Counted from the stretch's first letter, positions 1-5,913 are shown. The stretch: DNA of 7,782 bases from an uncultured Ruminococcus sp. (GCA_902773165.1 CACYDO010000059.1:1-7782); one strand, 5' to 3'. Notes: a model not told the origin generated them from the letters alone. Program-made: numbers and translations.

Positions 1-119
1 CCGGTCTGCGTGATTTTCTTAACTCTGCTTCCTGCAATCAAATAACCTGCTGCAAATGCGATAGCCGCTGCAACGAGTACGCACGTCAGCGCAAAGCCGA
101 ACGTAGTCTTTTTTTTCAT
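1..119 (-). CDS. N-terminus of a membrane-anchored or secreted protein, possibly S41 C-terminal processing peptidase (partial)
   Basis: The ATG is at 119-117 and the frame stays open to the window edge, giving 39 residues that begin MKKKTTFGFALTCVLVAAA. A positive MKKK start is followed by one hydrophobic helix (about residues 7-29) and then a basic SRVKK stretch, which is a signal peptide or signal anchor. An AGGAGT ribosome binding site lies at 136-131, 11 bases before the ATG. The gene follows ftsE-ftsX-M23 on the same strand. In many Clostridia that position holds a CtpA-like S41 protease, whose N-terminus usually looks like this. That identity rests on context; no PDZ or catalytic part is visible. 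It has its own promoter, so it need not be co-transcribed with the M23 gene. Other exported proteins remain possible. Confidence 0.75.
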   Translation of the reverse strand, partial: MKKKTTFGFALTCVLVAAAIAFAAGYLIAGSRVKKITQT

Positions 120-196
120 CTTAATAATTCACTCCTCAATCTTCTCTTTAATGTATGCTAAACTGAATTTCTGACAAATTACTCCATACCACATCT

Positions 197-225
197 ATTT
201 TATACTATCACAGCGCTGTTGTCAA
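197..225 (-). promoter_or_regulatory. Sigma-A promoter of the gene starting at 119, with a palindrome in the spacer
   Basis: On the minus strand a perfect -35 TTGACA (225-220) is followed by a 17-base spacer and a TAAAAT -10 (202-197). This places the start near 190 and leaves a leader of about 70 bases. The spacer contains the perfect 10-base palindrome ACAGCGCTGT (219-210), a plausible operator. The -35 is also duplicated: TGTCAA occurs at 220-225 and again at 227-232 on the plus strand. Promoter consensus match is excellent; the operator is inference. Confidence 0.75.
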
Positions 226-438
226 TTGTCAAAACGCACTAAACAAAGCCTTACATTCTACAATGCATCGTAAAATCGGAATCTTCTGCCGTGTAAACAA
301 ATCTCGGTTTGCATTTCTACCACTGAGAGCCGTTAAAGAATTTTGAAATAAGCCTTAGTCGTATATGCTGATTGGGCTTTCATGTCACTTCAAACTCCAC
401 ACTCCAAAACGCGGAGACCAACCACTCTCCACATCAAA
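226..438. other. Gene-free spacer, nothing firm
   Basis: This is most of the 355-base gap between the M23 stop codon and the next gene's ATG. No ribosome binding site plus ORF, tRNA-like fold or strong terminator is seen. On the minus strand the M23 reading frame would stay open past its stop to a TGA at 387-385. A weak stem (302-308 with 322-328, one G-U pair) is not convincing. Confidence 0.5.
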
Positions 439-439
439 G

Positions 440-474
440 CCCGGCGGAACCGCCCCCGGGGGCATACCCGGCGG
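440..474 (-). terminator. GC-rich inverted repeats after the M23 gene, possible weak terminator
   Basis: Directly after the stop codon lies a very GC-rich stretch with nested inverted repeats: AACCGCC pairs with GGCGGTT across a loop, GGCGG-TT-CCGCC forms a tight hairpin, and GCCCCCGGGGGC is a perfect palindrome. On the minus strand it ends in GGGCTTTG, only three T residues, so as an intrinsic terminator it is weak. The same stretch also reads in frame with the M23 gene as PPG repeats, so it may instead be former coding sequence. Confidence 0.4.
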
Positions 475-1980
475 TTACATGCCGGGGTATTCGTTCATCG
501 GGTTATACTTTTCGCCGTTAAGACGAGTTTCAAAATGCAGGTGAGGTCCTGTTGACCAGCCTGTCGTACCGACATAGCCCACCTGCTGACCCTTCTGCAC
601 ATAATCTCCCTCATTGACAGAAACAGACGTCATATGTGCGTAAAGAGTAGACTTGCCGTTGCCGTGATCTATCATTATGTAGTTGCCGTAACCGCCGCCG
701 CAGCCGCAGCTTCCGTCTTTACCGTAGTTGTGCGGGCAGTCATCGTTAAACAGAACGACAACTCCAGACTCCGCTGCAACTACCTGAGCATTCATGATAG
801 ATCCGTCGGATATGTCGATCGCACCATGATTATATGTCGTTCTGTCTTCATTCCAGACGGAAGAAAGCGTATAATGTCCGGGAACAGGCCACACATAGCC
901 GTCGGATTCCACCGGCTCAGGGTCAGGCTCTGGCTCAGGCTCTGAGCTTTCCACATGTGAGCTTATCGCTGCCGGTTTGCTGCTCACGATCTCGCTGCTG
1001 CTTTCGTCCTCTTCACCATAGTATTCCTCTTCACTCGACGTATTATCCCACGGATCAGGCTCATATTCGATCTTTGAGGTCGTATTCGCCGCAGACTCCG
1101 GTAAACTGACAATAGTTCTTGTCTTCTTTGATGAAGCAGACGTACTTGTATCCTTAGATGAAGTCTGCGAAGAGGCTTTTTTCTCCTCAGCAAGCTTTTT
1201 CTGAGCCTCGCTTGCGATACGCGCGGTTTCCTCCTGCGCTTTTTTATCATTATAATAAGCCGTGATCTGATCCTCTATCTTTTTGCGCTCCTCATTCGTT
1301 TCGTCGAGATGATCCTGCGCGCCGGAATTCTCCTTATAAAGATTGTCGAGCAGCTTTTCATTTTCGTTGATAAGATTCTGCATTTCCGTTTGTCGGGTAT
1401 CCAGAGTTTTCTGCTCATTATCGAGGGTTGTTTTCTTATCCTGAAGCTCGTCGCGCTTCTTGTTTATAACGTCAATATCATCCTGCAAGCTGTCTATCAG
1501 CTTCTGATCCGATTTTGATATATACGTGAGGATTTCCAGCTTATCGAGAAAATCTCCGAAATCCTTAGCGCCGAGAATGATCTCCAGCGACGTTGTATCT
1601 CCCGACACATACAGCGTTCTTACACGCTGCTTGAGCTTGTCTACTCTTCCCGATATTTTTGCGCGTGAATCGTCAATATCAGCCTGCAAGCCTGCTATCT
1701 CTATGTCAAGAGAATCTATCTCTTCTCTGCCGTTAACGATCTGCTCATTAAGAACGGTGATCTTATTCGTAAGTGCTTCCTTATATTCTTCTCGCTGCGC
1801 AATGTCGCTTGCGGTGCTGTCGATAACAGACTGATACTCAGCAGCCTGCTCGTCAAGCTCCTTCTGCCTTTTTTCATAATCTGAAAGTGAGTCGGCAGAC
1901 GAATATATCGCGCTTGCTCCTCCGATAAGCGCAAGAACTGCGATGCCTGCCGCGATCTTGTAACGAAGCTTACCAGCCAA
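475..1980 (-). CDS. FtsEX-associated murein hydrolase: signal peptide, coiled coil, M23 (LytM) endopeptidase
   Basis: This 501-residue protein has a signal peptide or anchor (about 5-28), a long charged coiled coil (about 30-270), a Ser/Thr/Glu/Pro-rich linker (about 270-360) and a C-terminal M23 domain (362-501). All M23 zinc and catalytic residues are present: H385 and D389 in NHGAID, H449 in YAHM, and H480/H482 in GPHLHFE. It should therefore be an active peptidoglycan endopeptidase, unlike the degenerate EnvC, which only activates amidases. An insertion carries three cysteines (C415, C425, C427). The coiled coil is expected to dock on the FtsX extracellular loop and keep the enzyme off until FtsE hydrolyses ATP. 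The start is TTG (1980-1978), supported by GGAGGGAGG at 1997-1989, eight bases upstream. The gene overlaps ftsX by 11 bases, implying translational coupling. The role is family knowledge; the substrate bond is not visible. Confidence 0.9.
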   Translation of the reverse strand: MAGKLRYKIAAGIAVLALIGGASAIYSSADSLSDYEKRQKELDEQAAEYQSVIDSTASDIAQREEYKEALTNKITVLNEQIVNGREEIDSLDIEIAGLQADIDDSRAKISGRVDKLKQRVRTLYVSGDTTSLEIILGAKDFGDFLDKLEILTYISKSDQKLIDSLQDDIDVINKKRDELQDKKTTLDNEQKTLDTRQTEMQNLINENEKLLDNLYKENSGAQDHLDETNEERKKIEDQITAYYNDKKAQEETARIASEAQKKLAEEKKASSQTSSKDTSTSASSKKTRTIVSLPESAANTTSKIEYEPDPWDNTSSEEEYYGEEDESSSEIVSSKPAAISSHVESSEPEPEPDPEPVESDGYVWPVPGHYTLSSVWNEDRTTYNHGAIDISDGSIMNAQVVAAESGVVVLFNDDCPHNYGKDGSCGCGGGYGNYIMIDHGNGKSTLYAHMTSVSVNEGDYVQKGQQVGYVGTTGWSTGPHLHFETRLNGEKYNPMNEYPGM

Positions 1981-2869
1981 GTATCTCGCCTCCCTCCATA
2001 TTCAGGTAGCGTCCTATCGAGATCAATGCGCCTATTGCACCGATGATCATGCCGAAGCCGATAAATCCCACCGTCATGCGCGGCGCAAGCTCTGAATACG
2101 GTATCTCCGTAACAGGCACGATATACTTGACCGCCGATACCATTGCCTCATACAAAAAGGCGATAACGATCGAGGAGATAATGCCCGATATCAGGCCAAG
2201 CACAACGCCTTCAATAACAAACGGTATTCTTACAAAATGATTTGTCGCGCCTACTGATTTCATGATACTTATTTCAAAACGGCGCGAATACATCGTCATA
2301 CGGACGGAATTACTGATAATAAACAGCGATATAATGCCCAGTGCGGCAACAAGCCACAGACCGACCTGAGTTACTAATCTGTTCAGATCGGTAAGCCTTT
2401 TTGCAACGTCGCTGCGGTCGCTTATAATATCAACGCCCTCTACGGCGCGTATATCCTTTACTGTCGTTTCGTACTGAGAAAGATCCACCATAGTCAGGTG
2501 AAACGCGTTCGGAAGAGGGTTTTCAACACCCTGAAGCTCGCTGAAAAGCGTGCCAAGCTCTGAGCGGTACTCGTTTATAGCCTGTTCCTTCGAATAAAAT
2601 TCAACCTCAGCTACATTATCTACCTTTCTCAGCTCGGGTCCTATTTTCTGAATAGCCTCGAGGTCGTCAATATCTTCCTTTAAAAATACTGTAATCTGAT
2701 TATCCTTGCCGATCTCTTCAACTACGCTTGTAACGTTCATTGAAAGCAGCATTGCAGCGCCGGTAATTAACAGACAGGAAACAAGCACGCCGATCGAAGC
2801 AGCTGACATCATTCTGTTATTCCAGACGCTTCTTACGCCTTCTTTTATCAAATAGCCTAAGCCTCTCAT
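1970..2869 (-). CDS. ftsX: Cell division ABC transporter-like permease FtsX
   Basis: This 299-residue protein has the FtsX layout: a cytoplasmic N-terminus with the SVWNNRMMSAASI motif, TM1 (about 22-45), a large extracytoplasmic domain (46-165) containing the NPLPNAF motif (117-123), then TM2 (167-187), TM3 (218-243) and TM4 (266-286). After TM2 the segment RRFEISIMKSVGATNHFV (196-213) is the coupling region that contacts FtsE. The length is normal for the family. FtsX does not transport; it transmits FtsE ATPase motion to an extracellular hydrolase, here probably the next gene's product. The ATG overlaps the ftsE stop as ATGA (2869-2866), and an AGGAGG site lies at 2885-2880. Identification is strong from both sequence and context. 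Confidence 0.95.
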   Translation of the reverse strand: MRGLGYLIKEGVRSVWNNRMMSAASIGVLVSCLLITGAAMLLSMNVTSVVEEIGKDNQITVFLKEDIDDLEAIQKIGPELRKVDNVAEVEFYSKEQAINEYRSELGTLFSELQGVENPLPNAFHLTMVDLSQYETTVKDIRAVEGVDIISDRSDVAKRLTDLNRLVTQVGLWLVAALGIISLFIISNSVRMTMYSRRFEISIMKSVGATNHFVRIPFVIEGVVLGLISGIISSIVIAFLYEAMVSAVKYIVPVTEIPYSELAPRMTVGFIGFGMIIGAIGALISIGRYLNMEGGEILGW

Positions 2870-3684
2870 TCCTCTGCCGCCTCCTCGTCTTCAATAGCCG
2901 CAAGCGCCTCGCGGTTGAGTTCTTCGGAAGAAACGTCGGGGATCTCCTCAGCTATCTCCTCAGGTATCTCGGCAAGCTCCTCTTCGGCGATCTCGATCTT
3001 TACATCTGCCTTTTCGGTGGGAGCGCCGGTGTCGGACATGATCTCGCCGCCCTGAATTTCTATCACTCTGTTTTTAAATTTATGCACAAGTTCATGCTCA
3101 TGGGTAACTACAATGATCGTAGTCCCCTGCTTATTTATCTCATTTAAAAGCTCAATAATTTCAAACGACATCTCCGGGTCAATATTTCCCGTAGGCTCGT
3201 CGGCAATAATGAGCGAAGGATTGTTCACAAGCGCTCTTGCAAGGCTTACGCGCTGCTGCTCGCCGCCGGAAAGCTCGGCAGGGCGGCTCTGCGCCTTGTC
3301 TTTAAGCCCCACAAGACCTAAAATATAGTGAACCCTTTTCTTTACAGCCTTTGGTCTTGCGCCGATAACGCGCATAGCAAACGCCACGTTATCAAAGACC
3401 GTCATTTTATCTATCAGGCGAAAATCCTGAAATACTATCCCCATCGTTCTGCGAAGATAAGGCACCTTTCTTCGCTTCATCTCAGTAATATTTGTATCAT
3501 TTACTATGATACTGCCGGAAGTAGGCTCTTCCTCTTTCATAATGAGCTTCAGAAATGTGCTCTTTCCTGCGCCCGACGCGCCGACAATAAATACGAACTC
3601 ACCCTTTTGGATATCAATGTTCACCTTATTGAGCGCACGCGTGCCGTTGGGATACACCTTTGATACATTGTTGAATCGGATCAT
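2866..3684 (-). CDS. ftsE: Cell division ATP-binding protein FtsE, with an acidic C-terminal tail
   Basis: This is a 272-residue ABC ATPase. It has Walker A GASGAGKST (35-43), Q-loop Q86 in VFQDFRL, signature LSGGEQQR (138-145), Walker B LIIADEP (158-164) and H-loop H195. The core, ending near residue 220, matches FtsE closely. FtsE hydrolyses ATP at the inner face of the membrane and drives FtsX, linking septal wall hydrolysis to division. Unusually, about 50 more residues follow (222-272), mostly Glu, Ala, Ile and Pro, with a repeated EEIAEEIP/EIAEEELAEIP pattern. Typical FtsE proteins are about 220-230 residues. The ATG has an AAAGGGG site at 3702-3696, 11 bases upstream. It is the first gene of the ftsE-ftsX-M23 cluster. 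I found no strong consensus promoter in the 194 bases upstream. Confidence 0.95.
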   Translation of the reverse strand: MIRFNNVSKVYPNGTRALNKVNIDIQKGEFVFIVGASGAGKSTFLKLIMKEEEPTSGSIIVNDTNITEMKRRKVPYLRRTMGIVFQDFRLIDKMTVFDNVAFAMRVIGARPKAVKKRVHYILGLVGLKDKAQSRPAELSGGEQQRVSLARALVNNPSLIIADEPTGNIDPEMSFEIIELLNEINKQGTTIIVVTHEHELVHKFKNRVIEIQGGEIMSDTGAPTEKADVKIEIAEEELAEIPEEIAEEIPDVSSEELNREALAAIEDEEAAEE

Positions 3685-3744
3685 AAATTTCTTAGCCCCT
3701 TTAAGATAGTCGGATTTAACACATCTGCGTCAGCCGACCAAAAA

Positions 3745-3780
3745 ATTATCCACATCATTTATGATCGGTAATTATCACCG
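3745..3780 (-). promoter_or_regulatory. Two small palindromes and a weak -10 upstream of ftsE
   Basis: Between the regulator gene's terminator and ftsE lie ATCAT-TT-ATGAT (3754-3765) and an imperfect 13-base palindrome, GGTAATTATCACC (3767-3779), within CGGT...ACCG. On the minus strand GATAAT (3750-3745) could be a -10, but the best -35 (TTACCG, 15 bases away) is poor. ftsE probably starts somewhere here because a good terminator precedes it. An operator or weak promoter is inference. Confidence 0.3.
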
Positions 3781-3807
3781 AAAAAAAGTGTATGAATTAC
3801 ACTTTTT
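3781..3807 (-). terminator. Intrinsic terminator of the PucR/CdaR-type gene
   Basis: On the minus strand AAAAAGTGTA pairs perfectly with TACACTTTTT across a five-base loop (3807-3798 with 3792-3783), and the T run continues to seven. A stem followed by a U tract about 75 bases past the stop codon is a standard Rho-independent terminator. It separates the regulator from ftsE. Confidence 0.75.
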
Positions 3808-3834
3808 GTAAAACAGACGATATGAATTGAAATT

Positions 3835-3868
3835 GGGAATGTAACGCGAAGCCTCCCATTACATTCCC
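3835..3868 (-). terminator. First 3'-end hairpin of the PucR/CdaR-type gene
   Basis: GGGAATGTAA (3835-3844) and TTACATTCCC (3859-3868) form a perfect 10-bp stem with a 14-base loop, starting 10 bases past the stop codon. No T run follows on the minus strand (AATTTC), so it more likely protects the mRNA 3' end or assists the stronger terminator just downstream. Confidence 0.5.
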
Positions 3869-3878
3869 GTTCCGAATA

Positions 3879-4964
3879 TTAATACTTAACCGGATTTGCG
3901 GTAAGATATTTCTTAACCATAAGAGCTACCTTAAATACGATAGCGTCCTCAAATTCACGCAGATCAAGACCTGTGAGTTTCTTTATCTTTTCAAGTCTGT
4001 AAACAAGCGTGTTTCTGTGTACGAAAAGCTTTCTCGACGTTTCCGAAACATTCAGGTTGTTCTCGAAGAATTTCTGAATTGTGAAAAGTGTTTCCTGATC
4101 GAGAGAATCTATCGAGCCCTTCTTAAATACCTCGTTGAGGAACATCTCGCAGAGCGTTGTAGGCAGCTGATAAACAAGTCTTGCGATACCAAGATTGTCA
4201 TAGCTTGCGATAGTGCGCTCTGTATCGAACACCTTGCTTACCTCAAGGGCGACCTGAGCTTCCTTAAAGGAATGAGCAAGCTCCTTAACGCCGACAACAG
4301 CCGTACCTATACCGATAATGCAGTGGGTATAGAACTCGCTTGAAAGAGTATCTACGATCGAGCTTGCAAGCTTCTCCAGGTCACGCGAATCAATGCCGGA
4401 TTTAACTTCTTTAACAAGAGCAATATCAGTTTCATTGATATTGATAACGAAATCCTTAGACTTGTCCGGGAAAAGATTCTGAATAACATCGTAAGCGGAG
4501 ATATCCGTCTTTGACGTGATCTTTACAAGCATGCAGACTCTTGTCACCTCATTGTTGAAGCGAAGCTCACGAGCCTTTATGTAAATATCTCCGGGAAGAA
4601 TATTATCAAGAATTACGTTTTTAATAAAGTTTCCTCTGTCGTATTTTTCGTCATAATACTGCTTGATGCTGCTGAGCGAAACAGCAAGAAGCTGAGCATA
4701 CTTCTGAGCAAGATCATCGCTGCCCTGTACGAAAACTGCATACTCTGATCTTGAATTACAGCTGAACGACTTGAAGGTCTGACCATTAATGACGAACGGA
4801 GCAGAGGAGCTGAGCGTTTCGGAAGTTATGCTGTCGTTAACTTCGCCGATTCTGCCAAGCTCACTGCACGCGATAACGACCGACGTTTCGTCGATAACGC
4901 CGATCGTTCTGTCTATTGCGTCTCTCATCTGATGAATGACGCCCTGAAACAATCTGTTGGACAT
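3879..4964 (-). CDS. PucR/CdaR-type transcriptional regulator
   Basis: This 361-residue DNA-binding regulator has three parts. Residues 1-100 are a sensory region with the pattern TIGVIDETSVVIACSELGRIG, similar to the N-terminal domain of CdaR sugar-diacid regulators. Residues about 110-245 resemble the degenerate GGDEF-like middle domain, ending IGIGTAVVGVKELAHSFKEA. Residues about 290-352 are the PucR C-terminal helix-turn-helix, with NVSETSRKLFVHRNTLVYRLEKI as recognition region. The frame is open further upstream, to an ATG at 5084, but I chose the ATG at 4964 because GAGAGGG lies nine bases before it and the extension would run across the promoter. The ligand is unknown. It stands alone, with its own promoter and terminator, upstream of ftsE; any link to division is not shown. 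Confidence 0.88.
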   Translation of the reverse strand: MSNRLFQGVIHQMRDAIDRTIGVIDETSVVIACSELGRIGEVNDSITSETLSSSAPFVINGQTFKSFSCNSRSEYAVFVQGSDDLAQKYAQLLAVSLSSIKQYYDEKYDRGNFIKNVILDNILPGDIYIKARELRFNNEVTRVCMLVKITSKTDISAYDVIQNLFPDKSKDFVININETDIALVKEVKSGIDSRDLEKLASSIVDTLSSEFYTHCIIGIGTAVVGVKELAHSFKEAQVALEVSKVFDTERTIASYDNLGIARLVYQLPTTLCEMFLNEVFKKGSIDSLDQETLFTIQKFFENNLNVSETSRKLFVHRNTLVYRLEKIKKLTGLDLREFEDAIVFKVALMVKKYLTANPVKY

Positions 4965-5015
4965 AGTAACAATCCCTCTCTCTATTCTAAAATTTAATTT
5001 TGTTCGTCGTGTAGG

Positions 5016-5047
5016 CAACATTTGTTTCAATATTGTAACCAACATTG
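5016..5047 (-). repeat. Three 12-base iterons in the regulator's leader
   Basis: CAACATTTG (5016), CAATATTG (5028) and CAACATTG (5040) begin exactly 12 bases apart on the plus strand. On the mRNA they read roughly ACAATRTTG three times. They lie between the predicted -10 and the ribosome binding site, a natural place for repressor binding or autoregulation by the PucR/CdaR-type protein. Repeats are seen; the role is inference. Confidence 0.5.
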
Positions 5048-5063
5048 TGCAAAAAAGCCTATT

Positions 5064-5091
5064 ATCATATATAATAATACACAATTTTCAA
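5064..5091 (-). promoter_or_regulatory. Promoter of the PucR/CdaR-type gene
   Basis: On the minus strand TTGAAA (5091-5086) is followed by 16 bases and TATGAT (5069-5064). The start would fall near 5057, giving a leader of about 90 bases. An alternative in the same place is TTGCTT (5102-5097), N17, TATTAT (5079-5074). Either supports the ATG at 4964 over the longer frame. Confidence 0.6.
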
Positions 5092-5102
5092 TCAAAAAGC
5101 AA

Positions 5103-5349
5103 CCGTCTAAGAGCAAAAATATTAAAATTTTAAAAAAAATTCCTTCCAAAACTCTATGCTGCCGAATAAAAGCCACAATTATCCGGTTCTGACCAACTAA
5201 AACAATGCAGACCTTCCATATTTATAAGGCAATACCGCACAAAGCCGTTAGGCGGTATTTGTGTGGTATTGTTTTAATTATGACATAAAATTATTAGCAA
5301 AGTTTGAATTTTTGTAATCATTTTTTTAAACCCCGCACATAAAACCCAC
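5103..5349. other. A+T-rich spacer, gene-free except for one hairpin
   Basis: No ORF with a ribosome binding site and no RNA gene is evident between the regulator's promoter and the first sRNA terminator. The stretch holds poly-A/T runs and the hairpin at 5225-5276, described separately. Confidence 0.5.
5225..5276 (+). repeat. Long imperfect hairpin, terminator-like or MITE-like
   Basis: The segment at 5225-5243 pairs with 5258-5276 over 19 positions. Sixteen are Watson-Crick and three are G-U, but only if the plus strand is transcribed; on the minus strand those three become C-A mismatches. The loop contains a further GCC-GTTA-GGC stem. T residues end the right arm (GTTTTAATTA), as in a plus-strand terminator. 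No plus-strand gene lies upstream to be terminated, so a small mobile inverted-repeat element is an alternative. No clear target duplication flanks it. Confidence 0.5.
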
Positions 5350-5383
5350 AAAAAGAAAAGAACGGCAGCGCCGTTCTTTTCTT
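5350..5383 (-). terminator. Intrinsic terminator of sRNA 1
   Basis: A perfect 14-bp stem (5353-5366 with 5370-5383, three-base loop) has the core GAACGGC/GCCGTTC. On the minus strand it ends TTTTCTTTTTG. The A-rich arm on the other side makes it potentially bidirectional. Confidence 0.85.
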
Positions 5384-5543
5384 AGGGAATCGTATTCTTG
5401 AAAGAGGTATTATTCAAATTAGTCCTATTGCGGTGCGCAATCAATTCACCGCAAGTTCTCAAGTAGCATGCGCAGTGTGCAATCAATCACTGCTTTTATT
5501 TTGAATACGTTTTTCTTTGCAGTGTGCAATCATTCACTGCACC
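5350..5543 (-). ncRNA. Putative small RNA 1, about 190 nt
   Basis: The transcript is bounded by a consensus promoter and a strong terminator, with no credible ORF. Starting near 5543-5540 it forms three stem-loops: GCAGTG/CACTGC (5540-5519), the same stem again (5493-5472), and TGCGGTG/CACCGCA (5453-5429). All three loops contain TGATTGC. An unpaired pyrimidine-rich stretch follows (5408-5384), including ACCTCTTTC and ATTCCCT, then the terminator hairpin. The layout repeats in sRNA 2 some 400 bases upstream, with the promoter, loops and tail conserved and the linkers diverged. That pattern indicates selection on RNA. I recognise no named RNA family. The ACCTCTTTC segment resembles the 16S 3' end (ACCTCCTTTC), so pairing with ribosome binding sites is a reasonable inference. 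Confidence 0.7.
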
Positions 5544-5546
5544 TAT

Positions 5547-5575
5547 ATAATACATCAACGCGAAAATTTTTTCAA
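5547..5575 (-). promoter_or_regulatory. Promoter of sRNA 1
   Basis: TTGAAA (5575-5570), 17 bases, TATTAT (5552-5547) on the minus strand. The first hairpin begins about seven bases after the -10, at the expected start point. The same elements and spacing recur in front of sRNA 2. Confidence 0.8.
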
Positions 5576-5582
5576 GTAGTTT

Positions 5583-5608
5583 TGTCTGTTCGGGTCAAAT
5601 CGGTGTCT
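5583..5608 (-). promoter_or_regulatory. 21-base-spaced direct repeats upstream of the sRNA 1 promoter
   Basis: AGACA occurs at 5608-5604 and 5587-5583 on the minus strand, 21 bases apart (two helical turns), the nearer copy seven bases from the -35. GACC lies between them. The geometry matches LytTR-type response-regulator sites; the protein that binds is not known. Confidence 0.45.
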
Positions 5609-5670
5609 ATTTGTTTTTGCTTAGTCTTTATTCACAAAAATAACGTCAAACTCCTAAAACATCTATGTTG

Positions 5671-5747
5671 CATTACAATGTAATGTGACCACCGGGTATA
5701 CACCCGGAGAACATACGCAGCGGAACTGCCCGTGGCCGCGTGGCCAC
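5671..5747. repeat. Three consecutive perfect small hairpins between the two sRNA genes
   Basis: CATTAC-AAT-GTAATG (5671-5685), CCGGGT-ATAC-ACCCGG (5692-5707) and GTGGCC-GCGT-GGCCAC (5732-5747) follow one another in otherwise A+T-rich DNA. None has a T run. They lie after the sRNA 2 terminator and may be a small GC-rich repeat element or a folded 3' region. Confidence 0.5.
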
Positions 5748-5761
5748 CGCAGCGAAAAATG

Positions 5762-5797
5762 AACAAAAATAAGGGCGGCGCTCGCCGTCCTTATTTT
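5762..5797 (-). terminator. Intrinsic terminator of sRNA 2
   Basis: A 14-position stem (5766-5779 with 5784-5797, four-base loop) has a GGCGGC/GCCG-type core and A/T flanks. One pair is A-C on the minus strand and G-U on the plus strand. On the minus strand it ends TTATTTTTG. It is probably bidirectional. Confidence 0.8.
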
Positions 5798-5909
5798 CAG
5801 GGAATCATATTTTTGAAAGAGGTGTTTTCTTTTTCATTCGCATCGGACGCGCAATCACTTCGTCCGTGCCTTAAACTTGTTATGCAGTGTTAGCAATCAT
5901 TCACTGTGA
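5762..5909 (-). ncRNA. Putative small RNA 2, about 145 nt, sibling of sRNA 1
   Basis: Same architecture as sRNA 1 but shorter. From a start near 5910 it forms CAGTG/CACTG (5906-5885) and CGGACG/CGTCCG (5866-5844, extended by GCA/TGC past a bulge). Both loops contain TGATTGC. The tail (5823-5799) matches the sRNA 1 tail at 23 of 25 positions, then comes the terminator. It has two hairpins where sRNA 1 has three. The CGGACG stem differs in sequence from its counterpart yet still pairs, which is covariation supporting an RNA product. It lies just after the kinase gene with no clear terminator between, so readthrough from the kinase operon could add to its own promoter. Confidence 0.7.
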
Positions 5910-5913
5910 TATT

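Noticed and set aside
34..40. GCAATCA in the first gene as an sRNA-related site
   Set aside because: A heptamer is expected about once by chance in a window this size, and there is no flanking stem.
302..328. Weak stem TCTCGGT/ACTGAGA as a terminator
   Set aside because: Seven pairs including one G-U, a 13-base loop and no T run.
634..1250. Plus-strand and alternative-frame ORFs over the M23 gene
   Set aside because: They lie within a well-supported 501-residue gene with complete domains. Their composition is the expected out-of-frame reading of a biased linker.
4965..5084. 40-residue N-terminal extension of the PucR/CdaR-type protein
   Set aside because: It would be translated across the predicted promoter and iterons and lacks a good ribosome binding site, whereas the ATG at 4964 has one.
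5483..5533. 16-codon minus-strand ORF inside sRNA 1 (MIAHCKEKRIQNKSSD)
   Set aside because: No ribosome binding site; the matching frame in sRNA 2 stops after six codons, so it is not conserved.
5429..5540. CRISPR-like array from the repeated GCAATCA hairpins
   Set aside because: Repeat lengths and spacings are irregular, repeats are not identical, and promoter and terminator frame them as one RNA.
5468..5683. 71-residue plus-strand ORF across the sRNA 1 promoter
   Set aside because: No ribosome binding site, low-complexity hydrophobic sequence, and it covers promoter and hairpin elements conserved with the second copy.
5350..5909. Assignment to the known TwoAYGGAY RNA motif
   Set aside because: That motif needs AYGGAY in its loops; these loops carry TGATTGC instead.
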